64,000 bases of DNA from Kalaharituber pfeilii (GCA_015179045.1 WHUZ01000086.1:1-64000), one strand, 5' to 3'; counted from the first letter of the stretch, positions 1 through 9,419 are shown. Program-made: numbers and translations. Notes: generated by a model from the letters alone, not told the origin.

Positions 1-838
1 TTCTACCTCATCCCATGTCGTCAGGTCGGGGCTGCCATACGTCTCATACTCATCTCATATTTGCACTGTAGGCTTGGGCCGGCCATACCTGTCAAATTCA
101 ACTCATTCTACCGCATCTTGCACCGTTGGGACGGGCCGGATATGTGTGTCAAATTCAGCTCATTCTGCATTATCTCGTGCCGACAGCCCGGGCCTGCAAT
201 TCGTGTAAAATTCAGCTCGTTCTGGCTCACCTCACGCCGTTGAATAGGGCCTGCAATTCGTGTGAAATTCAGCTCATTCTGGCTCATCTCACGCCGTCGA
301 ATAGGGCCTGCCAAACCTGTTAAGTTCAGCTCATTCTGACTCATGTCACGTCGTCGAATAGGGCCGGCCAAACCTGTCAAGTTCAGCTCATTCTGCCGCA
401 TCTCATGCCGGCAGGTTGGGCCCGTCATACCTGTCAAATTCAGCTCATTGTGCCTGATCTCGCACTGTCAGGTCAGGCCGGCTATACGTGCCAAATTCAG
501 CTTATTCTGTCTCATCTCGTGGGCCGGCCATACCTGTCAACTTCCTCACGCCGTCGGGTTGGGCCTTCCATGCCTGTCAAATTCAGCTCACTCTACCTCA
601 TCTCACGGCGGTAGGTGGGACCTGCTATACCTGTAAAATTGAGCTCATTCTTCCTCACCTGAGCCCGTGGGGCCGGATCTGCCATATCTATGAAATTCAA
701 CTCATTCTGCTACATCTCATGCCGTCGGGCTGGACCTGTCATATCTATCAAATTCAATGCTGGCGAGAGAGACCTGTTATACTTCTTAACTTAAGCTCAG
801 GTTGCAGGACTACTTGGCACTTCAGCCCTTTAGCTTAG
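1..838. repeat. 57-bp minisatellite, first block
   Basis: A tandem repeat whose core reads roughly TTCAGCTCATTCTG followed by a CATCTCACGCCGTC-type and GGGCCTGCCATACCTG-type part. The TTCAGCTC word recurs at 211, 268, 325, 382 and 439, an exact 57-bp step. Toward the ends the units become irregular and more diverged. Because 57 is a multiple of three, reading frames stay open on both strands and give a 19-residue peptide repeat, but codon composition and the lack of conserved start argue against a gene. The same unit reappears at 1365-2055, 2205-2440 and 2690-2870. Confidence 0.9.
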
Positions 839-931
839 TTGCAAGTCATGTCAAATGCGACTGGGTTCAATCCGGCGCGAGGCGTAACCAGCAGTACTTA
901 CGACGAGTGGCCGCGATTCCTGTGGGTTAGT
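762..931. repeat. Duplicated unique block, copy 1
   Basis: A non-minisatellite block that occurs again at 2872-3052. The last 73 bp (851-923 here, 2980-3052 there) appear identical, while the first half shows substitutions and a short insertion in the second copy. It contains GGGTTCAATCC, which looks like a polymerase III B box, but no tRNA fold surrounds it. It sits at the junction between the 57-bp array and the 12-bp array. Confidence 0.85.
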
Positions 932-1004
932 TACAAGCTGCCCAGTGGTTTTCGTCCCAATGAGGTGAAAATGCCAAGACCCGACGTCGGCTCAGAACAA
1001 GTGT

Positions 1005-1352
1005 CGGCTACCGAAATGGCTACCGAAATGGCTGCCGAAATGGCTGCCAGAATGGCTACCGAAATGACTGCCGAAATGGCTACCGAAATGGTGGCCGAAA
1101 TGGCTGTTGAAACGGCCGCTGAAATGGCTGCTGAAAGGGTTACTGAAACGGCTACCGAAATAGCTGATGAAATGACAACTGAAATGCCCGCTGCAATAGC
1201 TACTTCAATAGCTACTGAAATTGCTGCTGCTGAAATGGCTATCGGAATAGCTACTAAAATGGCTACTAAAAGGGATATTGAAATGGCTATGGAACTGACT
1301 ACCAAAATGACTCTTGAAATGGCTGCCGAAATGGCTGCTAAAATGGCTACTG
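1005..1352. repeat. 12-bp tandem repeat (GAAATGGCTGCC type), block 1
   Basis: About 28 imperfect copies of a 12-bp unit, GAAATGGCTRCC. In the plus frame they read as an E-M-A-T/A repeat; on the minus strand they read as an alanine/isoleucine/valine-rich repeat. The period is a multiple of three, so a 294-codon open frame (839-1723) runs through it and into a poly-T tract and the 57-bp array. I regard that frame as a by-product of the repeat. Confidence 0.9.
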
Positions 1353-1364
1353 AGTGCCTCGGGT

Positions 1365-1413
1365 CAGGCCGGCCATACCTGTCAACTTCACCTTATCTCA
1401 CGGGCCGTACCTA

Positions 1414-1457
<44 letters not shown>

Positions 1458-2055
1458 CATTACTCGCGTGCCGCCCTGTGGGCTATGGCGAGGTGGCCGT
1501 ACCTACTATACCTGTCAAATTCATCTTCTACCTCATCTCACGCAGGCAGGTCGGATCTGCCATACCTGTCAAATTTAGCTCATCCACCTCATCTCACGCT
1601 GGCACGTCGGGGCTGCCACATCTATCAAATTCAGCTCATTCTGTATCATCTCGTACCGTCAGGTCAGGCCTGCAATTCATGTGTAATTCAACTCATTCTG
1701 ACTCATCTCATGCTGTCGGATAGGGCCTGCTAAACCTGTCAGGTTCAGCTCATTCTGCCTGCTCTTGTGACGTCGGATAGGGCCTACCAAACCTGTCAAA
1801 TTCAGCTCATTCTGCATGATCTCCTACCATCAGGTCGTGCCTGCCATACTGTCAAATTCAGCTCATTGTGCCTGATCTCACGCCGTCAGGCCAGGTCGGC
1901 CATAAATGTCAAATTTAGCTCATCCTGCATCACCCCATGCCGTCAGATCGGGCCAGCCATATTTGTCAAATTCACCTCATCTCTCGCCGTCGGGCCGTAC
2001 CACCTCTTCCTGTCAAAGTAAGCTCATTGCAGCTCATCTCGTGCCCTCGGGTCGG
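1365..2055. repeat. 57-bp minisatellite, second block
   Basis: Continuation of the 57-bp array after the first 12-bp block, with the same TTCAGCTCATTCTG core. It is interrupted near its start by a poly-T tract at 1415-1457 with a single C at 1427. No gene is seen in it. Confidence 0.85.
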
Positions 2056-2191
2056 AACTGCTGCCGAAATGGCTGCCGAAATGGCTGCCGAAATGGATGT
2101 TGAAATGGCTGGTGTAATAGCTGTCGAAATGGCCGCCGAGATGGCTGCCGAAATGGCTGCTGAAATGGCTACCGAAATGGCTACTGAAATG
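2056..2191. repeat. 12-bp tandem repeat, block 2
   Basis: About 11 copies of GAAATGGCTGCC-like units, the same family as at 1005-1352. The block is again inserted between 57-bp units, so the two repeat families alternate. Confidence 0.9.
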
Positions 2192-2204
2192 GCTGGGGCC
2201 GGCC

Positions 2205-2440
2205 ATGCCTGTCAAATTTAACTCACTCCATCTCATCTTGCACCATCGGGTCGGGCCAGCTATACGTGTCAAATTCAGCTCATGCCGTCAAGTCAGGTAT
2301 GCAATTCGTGTGAAATTGAGCTCATTGTACCTCACCTCACGCCGTCAGCTCGGATCTGCCATACCTGTCAAATTTTACCTCATCTCACGCTGTCCGGCCG
2401 GACCTGCCATACCTGTCAAATTCAACTCATTGTACGCCAT
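2205..2440. repeat. 57-bp minisatellite, third block
   Basis: About four units of the 57-bp family, with spacing less regular than in block 1. Confidence 0.8.
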
Positions 2441-2494
2441 CACGTTGGGCCTGCAATCAATGAATCTAAGAGGCCGTGATCTGCATTGGACTGA

Positions 2495-2665
2495 TACCGC
2501 CTGGACCAGCCTGGACCGGCTTGGACCGGCCTGATCCACATGAATCAGGCCAACCAGGGCGGTCCAGGCCAATCAGGCCGGTCCAGACCATTCAGGCCGG
2601 CCCAACCCAATCAGGCCGGCCCAGGCCAACCAGGCCTCCTGTTGGCCTGGCCTGGCCTGGCCTGT
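2495..2665. repeat. 19-bp GGCC-rich tandem repeat
   Basis: A third repeat family made of 19-bp units of the form AATCAGGCCGGCCCARRCC, clearest between about 2560 and 2640 and followed by CCTGG runs. 19 bp is one third of 57 bp, but I see no base-level resemblance to the 57-bp unit. Confidence 0.8.
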
Positions 2666-2689
2666 TGGATTTATTGACTTCAAGTTCCA

Positions 2690-3052
2690 TGCCTGTCAAA
2701 TTCAGCTCACTCTACCCATCTCACGGCGGTAGGTGGGGACTGGTATGCCTGTAAAATTGAGGTTATTCTTCCTCACCTGAGGCCGTGGGGCCGGACCTGC
2801 CATATCTATTAAATTCAACTCGTTCTGGCACATCTCATGCCATCAGGCCGGACCTGTCATATCTATCAAATTCAATGCTGGCGAGAGAGACCTGTCATAC
2901 TTGTTAAGTTAAGCTCAGGTTGCAGGACTACTTGGAACTTCAGCCCATTAGCCTAGGCGCAAGCTGTATCAATTTATTATCAAATGCGACTGGGTTCAAT
3001 CCGGCGCGAGGCGTAACCAGCAGTACTTACGACGAGTGGCCGCGATTCCTGT
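2690..3052. repeat. 57-bp remnants and duplicated block, copy 2
   Basis: Degenerate 57-bp units (2690-2870) lead into the second copy of the duplicated block (2872-3052). The last 73 bp (2980-3052) match 851-923 at every position checked. The flanking sequence after 3052 differs from that after 923, so 3052 marks the edge of the duplication. Confidence 0.85.
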
Positions 3053-3179
3053 TAAATATATTATTACTCTTCTTGTTCTTTAAAGATAAAGGTAGCTGTA
3101 TCATAGAGCTGCTACTGGAGGTAATATTTGTCTTAGTAGTAGAGAGAGCAGAGTGCTTAAATTCAAAGCATTAGTAATA

Positions 3180-4060
3180 AAGACTATCTTTTATTTCCAT
3201 TGGTTCTAGTTGCTTTGATACTTAGAATGGCTGGCTAGAAGATTCTGGACATCTTTCAAATGCTGGCAGAAATATCGGAATAAGAACAGGATTGGAGATC
3301 TTTACTACATTAAACTCGTTGATCTCAATTAAGAAATCCTGCAATCTACTCCACTGCCTGTGCATCTGAATGTTTCAAGCAGCCTCAGCAATGGCTGAGG
3401 AGTCTTAGAAGGTCATACGCAGTAGGATGTGAGCTGTGGCATATGATGCTAAGGGTTTCTGATAGAAAAGGTGAGGGCAGAGCTCTTCAAGTGAGAGGCA
3501 AACATGTCAAAGCGTTTATCAATCATCAGTAGACTTCTAATCTAACGCTGAACCAGAAAGAGAAAGTTGTCAAGCTCTTTTGCATTCCCATCAAACTTAT
3601 CTGAGGAGAGGTCTTCATAGAGGGAGCTGGAGGAGGAGGAGGCAGGCTCTACAGTATTAACTGACTCATAGGGCTAGCGAGGAGGCAGAGGAGGAGAAGA
3701 CATCGGATCTTGAACTCGGCAGGAGCCACATAAGAAGGAGGAAGGCCCTACAACAATGATTGATTCGTAGGGAAAATGAGAAGTGTAGGGTTTCATACTC
3801 AATAAGAACCGCGAGGCGGGACACGAGGAGAAGGAGGAGTGCCTACACTATCAGTACCTAGTGGAGAAGATCCTCTAGAAGAACTTTTCAGAGAAGCCCT
3901 CAGGGCCCGAGTTAGACTGAGAAGTCTGCGCTGGCTGTTGTTGTGGTTGCGGAGTTGGTACTGGCTGGAATGCTAGCTGCTGCAATATTTGATCACTTAT
4001 TTCTGCCAGTAGCTGGCCCATTATAGCTGATAGCTCTTATTGGCTTTGAGAGAACGGAGT
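3180..4060 (-). pseudogene. Degenerate Ty3/Gypsy gag remnant
   Basis: Reading the minus strand from about 4060 down to 3180 gives a decayed protein that resembles fungal Gypsy gag: a Q/P-rich head, then a stretch near 3640-3560 containing KFDGNAKELDNFLFLVQR, a typical start of the capsid region (K-F-D/N-G-x-x-x-E-L-x-x-F-L), then more broken segments. Stops interrupt it in every frame, so it is not functional. It is unrelated by position to the intact element that begins at 4365. The call rests on motif recognition only. Confidence 0.5.
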
Positions 4061-4364
4061 AGTTACATTACCTTGAAACACTTATGCTACGACTCGTAGT
4101 GAGCGGCACGAGCTGGCTCGAGCTGGCCTGGCATGAGCTCTAACAACGTGACCCACGAGAGGGTAATACGATGCGTAGCGGAAGAATAAGGATAGCGGGG
4201 CAAGCGCTATAGAGAAAGATAATGGTGCAAACGGAGGCAGCAATGGAGTGGAGGCACGGAGGAAGGTAACGAGGAGAGGAGTTGAGCGACTCTGTGGTAT
4301 TAGGTGGGTGCGGGTTTCCGCAGACTATATACACAGAAAGCGAGACGACTATACCCAAATGGTA

Positions 4365-4617
4365 TGTCAGGGTGACCCAACAAAGTATCAATGATAAGCG
4401 ATGAGAGATGACGCATGATAATCACGCCATTCATAGTTATGATGGTGAAGAGAGAGAAGCTTGTTAGTTAGCACTCAATGTTAAATAGAATAATGCAAAT
4501 AACCGACACGCTGGACGCCTATATATAGAGGCCTCCACGGCCTCTATACAAAGGTCAAGTTCCAAGCGTTGTCCTAAGTTACACCTACACTTCGCTGCAA
4601 TCGCAGACACCGTAACA
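4365..4617 (+). repeat. 5' LTR
   Basis: 253 bp, starting TGTCAGGGTGACCC and ending CCGTAACA. It matches the 3' LTR at 9420-9672 with no difference found by eye. TATATATA at 4520-4527 is a likely core promoter for the element's transcript. Confidence 0.97.
4520..4527 (+). promoter_or_regulatory. TATA box of the LTR promoter
   Basis: TATATATA inside the 5' LTR, about 100 bp from its 3' edge, in the position expected to set the U3/R boundary. The 3' LTR carries the same box at the corresponding place. Confidence 0.6.
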
Positions 4618-4632
4618 TTACAACGCTGAACC
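4618..4632 (+). promoter_or_regulatory. Candidate primer-binding site
   Basis: The sequence right after the 5' LTR, TTACAACGCTGAACC, does not begin with the TGG expected for a site paired with a full tRNA 3' end. Its ACAACGCT (4620-4627) is the exact complement of AGCGTTGT at 4565-4572, downstream of the LTR TATA box. This suggests self-priming of the kind known from Tf1/sushi elements. It is inferred from complementarity alone. Confidence 0.45.
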
Positions 4633-4746
4633 TTTTACCTTTTACCTCAACGCCTTACCTTTACCTTTTACCTCAACGCCTTACCGTTTACCTTTACTCA
4701 ACAAACGTTCTCGCCTCCAGCCCTTTGAAGTTACTCGCTTGCACAA

Positions 4747-5271
4747 ATGGATATGGATGACGAAGTGCCCTACTCCCCAACATTAGGATCACTCTCACCA
4801 GAACCCCCAAGATCGAATGCTCCTCTACATGACTATAATGCTTGGAAGAGTATAGCTATTAAGACAGGCACTCGGCTAGAGGCACGAACCTCGACAGGCA
4901 CTCGGTTTGATACTCGAGCCTCGAAATCGCAACAATCCAAAACGACACACCTCCCAGCACCTCCCACGAATAATATTAGGGCCGAAAATTATGTTTCTCA
5001 GCAGGAGATAGATGCAAGAAGGAAAGCAGGCCTCTGCTACAAGTGTGCACGCAAAGGGCATATTGCAAGAGAATGCAGAACTGGATTTCGAAGTACCAAG
5101 CCAGAATCAACTGTGAAATTACTAGAGCCATCTAGTAAAAAACGATGACCTACCTCAGGCTCAGCACCTTCAACTACTAAACGCCAACAGACCGAAACAG
5201 CCCAACTACGGATTACAGAACTCGCCTCAGATGATGAGGAAGAAAACTTGGACCAGCAAGCAAAAGATTAG
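4747..5271 (+). pseudogene. Truncated gag with zinc knuckle
   Basis: The frame opens at ATG 4747 and reaches a TGA at 5146-5148. It continues in the same frame with protein-like sequence (acidic DDEEENLDQQ) to TAG at 5269-5271. A CCHC zinc knuckle, CYKCARKGHIAREC (C-x2-C-x4-H-x4-C), lies just before the TGA. Read through, the product would be about 174 residues; Gypsy gag proteins are normally 250-400. The capsid domain is missing, only a short acidic/serine-rich head preceding the knuckle. The pol frame opens at 5238 in the -1 frame, giving a 34-nt gag-pol overlap that fits -1 frameshifting, although I see no canonical slippery heptamer. Confidence 0.8.
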
Positions 5272-7169
5272 GGGGTGCTGCGAGTAGTACTGATCACACA
5301 CCCCGTCATACCTCATTACTAACAGTACAAGTTACCCTGACAAAAAATGTATATGCTGAAGCAATTGTTGATACTGCTGCATCCGGACCAGTCATCAATA
5401 GGCAACTAGCTGAGAAAATCGGTATACATAAAAGAAAACACGAAATTGCGATATCACAAGCAGACGGATCGAAGCTAGTTGCAAAAGACATAGTCAATAC
5501 AAGTATACAGATTGAAGGAGACCCCAGTCAGCAATCATACACCTTCGACGCAGAAGTATTAGATTCTCTAGGTCATAGAGATATGGTTCTAGGTCTCTCA
5601 TGGCTTCACGAACATGAGTTCGATGTCAAGACTAGGAAGCGCCAGCTTGTTAGAAACGGACTTATAATCCCATGCAAAGAAAGAAGAATCCCAGTTATTA
5701 ATGTTCTAGAAGCTGAGACCTATGAAGAAGGAGATATACTATTGATGGTAGATGCAGTCACTAGATATGCTGACTATGACCGTGTGTTTTCAGCTGAACA
5801 AGCTAAGAAGTTGCCGCCACATAGAAAGTGGGACCATGAAGTTGTTTTACAAGATCCATCTGTAAAGCTTCCAAATGGCCCTATCTACAAAACCACATGG
5901 GAGGAAAATGAGGCTCTAAGAACATACTTATCTGAACATGAACCTACAGGCAAGATCAGAAAGAGCAGAAGTCCTGCAGGTGCTCCTATATTATTTGTGC
6001 GCAAGAAAGATGGTTCATTACGCCTTTGTGTTGACTACAGAGGCCTCAATAAGTTGACAAAGCCCAATCGATACCCACTTCCACTAATGAGTGAGCTTCA
6101 AGAACGTACACAAGGAGCTCAATGGTTCACCCGGCTGGACCTGAAAAATGGATACTACTTAATCAGAATTGCTAGTGGAGATGAGTGGAAAACGGCATTC
6201 AAAACCAAATATGGGCTATATGAGTACACTGTGATGCCATTTGGCTTAATCAATGCACCAGCTAGTTTTCAGGAAATGATGGATGATATTCTACAGCACC
6301 TTGCTATAGAAGGTGTTGTATGGTATATTGACGACATCCTTATCTATGGAGGAGCAACTGAAGCCGAGCATGAAGTACTAGTCAAAAAGGTTCTTCAATG
6401 CTTATTGGATCACGATCTTGCAGTCAATTTATCAAAATCCGAATTCCACGTCAAAGAAACCTGCTTTTTAGGATATATCATCAATGGTATTGAAGTCAAA
6501 ATTGATCCAAAGAAAGTAAAAGTGATCCAAGATTGGAAAGCACCGCAAAGAAAGAAAGAAGTACAGTCTTTTCTAGGATTCACCAACTTCTACAGACGAT
6601 TCATCAAGAATTACAGTGCACGAACCAAGCCACTCGTTGAGTTGACTTGTAAAGATATACCATGGTCCTGGGCTGAACAACAACAGAGTGCATTTGACGA
6701 ATTGAAAAAGCTATTTGAATCTGCTCCTATACTTGCACAGTATGATAGAACACTACGCACACTCATTGAAACGGATGCATCAAATCAAGCTATTGCAGGA
6801 GTATTCTCTCAATTACACCCAGCAACAGACGAAAATGAGGCTGAAGCCCGGCAGTGGAAATTGGTGGACTGCCACTCACGGTTACTAAAGCAACATCAAC
6901 GCAACTGGCCTATACATGATAAAGAGTTATGGGCAATCGTCAGCTCTTTACTACACTGGCGTACATGGCTTCTTAGTTTGACAATGCAGTTTGAAGTACA
7001 TACAGATCATCAAGGACTACAGTACTTTCAGACCAAGCCAAGATTAAACATGCGACAGGCTGAATGGGCCCAAAAGCTCGCTGAATTCGACTACATTATT
7101 AAGTATCGACCGGGATCAGCTATGGGACGCCCAGATGCTATCACACGACGAGAAGGTAACGAACCTTAA
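5238..7169 (+). CDS. Pol part 1: protease, reverse transcriptase, RNase H
   Basis: The pol frame is open from 5238 (no ATG needed if made by frameshift; first ATG 5583) to TAA at 7167-7169. The protease lies at about 5320-5600, with AIVDTAASGPVIN in place of the usual D-S/T-G-A active-site loop. Reverse transcriptase motifs follow: KKDGSLRLCVDYRGLN, FTRLDLKNGYY (first catalytic Asp), EYTVMPFGLINAPASFQ and YIDD at 6324-6335. RNase H follows (ETDASNQAIAGVFSQ, then HTDHQGLQYF). The stop at 7167 is in frame with the integrase that follows, so pol is one frame cut by a nonsense codon; CAA to TAA would explain it. Confidence 0.93.
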   Translation, partial: GRKLGPASKRLGGAASSTDHTPRHTSLLTVQVTLTKNVYAEAIVDTAASGPVINRQLAEKIGIHKRKHEIAISQADGSKLVAKDIVNTSIQIEGDPSQQSYTFDAEVLDSLGHRDMVLGLSWLHEHEFDVKTRKRQLVRNGLIIPCKERRIPVINVLEAETYEEGDILLMVDAVTRYADYDRVFSAEQAKKLPPHRKWDHEVVLQDPSVKLPNGPIYKTTWEENEALRTYLSEHEPTGKIRKSRSPAGAPILFVRKKDGSLRLCVDYRGLNKLTKPNRYPLPLMSELQERTQGAQWFTRLDLKNGYYLIRIASGDEWKTAFKTKYGLYEYTVMPFGLINAPASFQEMMDDILQHLAIEGVVWYIDDILIYGGATEAEHEVLVKKVLQCLLDHDLAVNLSKSEFHVKETCFLGYIINGIEVKIDPKKVKVIQDWKAPQRKKEVQSFLGFTNFYRRFIKNYSARTKPLVELTCKDIPWSWAEQQQSAFDELKKLFESAPILAQYDRTLRTLIETDASNQAIAGVFSQLHPATDENEAEARQWKLVDCHSRLLKQHQRNWPIHDKELWAIVSSLLHWRTWLLSLTMQFEVHTDHQGLQYFQTKPRLNMRQAEWAQKLAEFDYIIKYRPGSAMGRPDAITRREGNEP

Positions 7170-8702
7170 GGAACCAATGCACCAATGTTCAAAGAAGGCC
7201 AACTTATAGTTGCACAAGCCAACGAAGATGCTCCAGCCAACGAAGATGCTTCAGCCAATAAAGATACTCCAGCTAATGAAGAAGATGCTTCAGACCCTGA
7301 AGAAGAAGACGTTCCAGACCCAAATCTAGAAGGAATTGATGTCACAACATCGCCCAAAGATATTGAGAGCGGACTGCTTATTGTACCTACTGATTGTCAG
7401 CATGCTGTGCTACAACAATGTCATGATTCCAGAGTTGCAGGCCATTGGGGACGACGACGTACTGAAGAGCTTGTATCACGCAACTTTATATGGAAAGGAT
7501 GGCAAGAGGATATTTCACGCTATGTTGCTGGTTGCCATCATTGCCAAAAGGCTAAAGCAGACAGACATGCCCGCCAAACGAAATTAGTACCAATGCCTAC
7601 AGGAACTCTACCCTGGGAAGAAATAGCTATGGACTTTGTAGGAGAACTTCCTGAAAGTGAAGGATTCAATGCTGTCTTAGTTATCACAGACCGTTTTACT
7701 AAGATGCAGCACTATATACCTGCTAAAACGACATGGACAGCAGAGGACGTGGCAAATGCCTATATTTGTGAAATATGGCGACTTCCTGGCTTACCCAGGC
7801 ATGTTACCTCAGACCGTGGCCCACAATTCACAAGTGCATTTATGCGAGATCTAAATGCAAAGCTTCATATTGGTCTGAGGCTGTCAACAGCACATCACCC
7901 ACAGACAGATGGCTTGAGTGAGAGAGCGATACAAACACTCAAACAATACTTGAGAATCTACTGCCACGATCGTCAGAAACGTTGGGTACAATGGCTACCA
8001 CTAGCCGAATTCGCATACAACTCTACAAATACTGCCACACATGGATACAGCCCATTCCGCAGCTTGTATGGGTTTGACCCACGTACTATTCATGTCAATG
8101 ATGATTACATATATGCCAGCCCAGCTGCTGAAGAATGGATTGAACGTATGACCGCAGTACACAGCCAGATTCACCAAACCCTCAAGCAGATCAACGATAA
8201 GCGCTCTGCACTCCACATTGACAAGTCTCGCCAATTTCAAGTTGGAGACCAAGTATGGGTGGACCGCCGCAATTTGACAGTACAAACTGGAAACAAGTCC
8301 TTATCCAGCAAGTACATTGGCCCATACACCATTACTCGACGAATCAGCCGGCATGCATATGAACTGAACATTCCTAAAAGGCTACGCCTGCACAAGGTGA
8401 TACACACTTCACTACTGAAGCCTTTTAAAGATAGAGTGCAACCACAGGTTTATTCATCATCGAGAAGTGACAATGAAGATAATGATGAGGAAGAGGAACC
8501 ACTATATGAGGTGGATTGTATTGTTGATAGCAGACGCACCAAAGGGGGCGTAAAGTACCGAGTCCATTGGAAAGATTATGGTGCAGAATCCGACACATGG
8601 GAATCATTCGATGATTTACAGGCTCCTTTAGTACTGCAGGAAATTATTAAATTTCATAATGAGCACCCACGAAAGCCAATGGATCGGAGAGTTGCCAATT
8701 GA
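7170..8702 (+). CDS. Pol part 2: integrase with C-terminal chromodomain
   Basis: Same frame as the upstream pol segment, directly after its TAA; the first ATG is at 7185. It starts with a short acidic repeat (ANEDA units). The H-H-C-C zinc finger of integrase follows (H...GHWGRRR...CHHCQKAK), then the catalytic core: AMDFVGELP, TSDRGPQF and HHPQTDGLSERA, with exactly 35 residues between the second Asp and the Glu (D,D35E). The C-terminus (about 8500-8650) is a chromodomain with YEVDCIVDSR, YRVHWKDYG and DTWESFDDL, which in this clade targets insertion to particular chromatin. Without readthrough of 7167-7169 it would not be made as part of Pol. Confidence 0.93.
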   Translation, partial: GTNAPMFKEGQLIVAQANEDAPANEDASANKDTPANEEDASDPEEEDVPDPNLEGIDVTTSPKDIESGLLIVPTDCQHAVLQQCHDSRVAGHWGRRRTEELVSRNFIWKGWQEDISRYVAGCHHCQKAKADRHARQTKLVPMPTGTLPWEEIAMDFVGELPESEGFNAVLVITDRFTKMQHYIPAKTTWTAEDVANAYICEIWRLPGLPRHVTSDRGPQFTSAFMRDLNAKLHIGLRLSTAHHPQTDGLSERAIQTLKQYLRIYCHDRQKRWVQWLPLAEFAYNSTNTATHGYSPFRSLYGFDPRTIHVNDDYIYASPAAEEWIERMTAVHSQIHQTLKQINDKRSALHIDKSRQFQVGDQVWVDRRNLTVQTGNKSLSSKYIGPYTITRRISRHAYELNIPKRLRLHKVIHTSLLKPFKDRVQPQVYSSSRSDNEDNDEEEEPLYEVDCIVDSRRTKGGVKYRVHWKDYGAESDTWESFDDLQAPLVLQEIIKFHNEHPRKPMDRRVAN

Positions 8703-8739
8703 ACTAAGCATAGACCGATGTATCGAAGAGTTGAATTGT

Positions 8740-9240
8740 GCATATACCGATGTATCGAAGAATTGAATTGAGCTTATACCGATAAATCGAAGACCTGACA
8801 ATTGATAATTGAACCTATGCCGATGAGTCGAAGAGCTGAAGTAAGCACATACCGACAAATCGAAGAGTGAACCTATGCCAATGAGTCGAAGAGCTGAAGT
8901 AAGCACATACCGACGAATTGAAGACTGACAATTGATAATTGAGCTATGCCGATGAGTCGAAGAGCTGAAGTAAGCACATACCGACAAATCGAAGACTGAA
9001 CCTATGCCAATGAGTCGAAGAGCTGAAGTAAGCACATACCGACGAATTGAAGACTGACAATTGATAATTGAACCTATGCCGATGAGTCGAAGAGCTGAAC
9101 TGAGTACATGCCGACGAATCGAAGACTGATGAATTGAGCCTATACCGATGAAAATCGAAGAGTTGACAATTGAATTGAGCATATACCGACGAGTCGAAGA
9201 GCTGAACGGAGCACATGCCGACGGATCGAAGAAGTAATAG
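8740..9240 (+). repeat. Tandem repeats in the 3' noncoding part of the retrotransposon
   Basis: Units of about 57-58 and 72 bp alternate, built from CCGATGAGTCGAAGAGCTGA and related words; the pair forms a higher-order repeat of about 129 bp. They lie between the pol stop and the polypurine tract and encode nothing convincing. Such internal arrays vary in copy number between copies of an element. Confidence 0.85.
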
Positions 9241-9405
9241 ACACTGAGCCTATACCTTCCTCGCCCATGGAGTACTTTTTCCCACAGGGTTTTTTTTTAC
9301 CCATGGAGAGGTTTAACGGTAGCGCAAGGTGATGATACAGGCCCCTGACATACAGAAGGATGAAGTGAAGATCTCAAGTGAAGGTCTGACGAGGACGTCA
9401 GCCGT

Positions 9406-9419
9406 AAGAACGGGGGTAA
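9406..9419 (+). promoter_or_regulatory. Polypurine tract
   Basis: AAGAACGGGGGTAA immediately before the TG of the 3' LTR at 9420. It is the expected plus-strand primer for reverse transcription. A poly-T/CCCACAGGG motif lies about 120 bp upstream. Confidence 0.7.

Noticed and set aside
108..437. Minus-strand 109-codon frame of 19-residue repeats
   Set aside because: Direct by-product of the exact 57-bp period; both strands are open in the same way.
858..868. Possible tRNA or SINE promoter (GGGTTCAATCC)
   Set aside because: The T-stem does not pair and no A box is in the right place; kept only as a remark on the duplicated block.
839..1723. 294-codon plus-strand frame through the minisatellites
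   Set aside because: It is open only because the 12-bp and 57-bp periods are multiples of three; it passes through a poly-T tract and has no domain.
1..2870. CRISPR-like array
   Set aside because: The units are contiguous tandem repeats with no unique spacers, in a eukaryotic genome.
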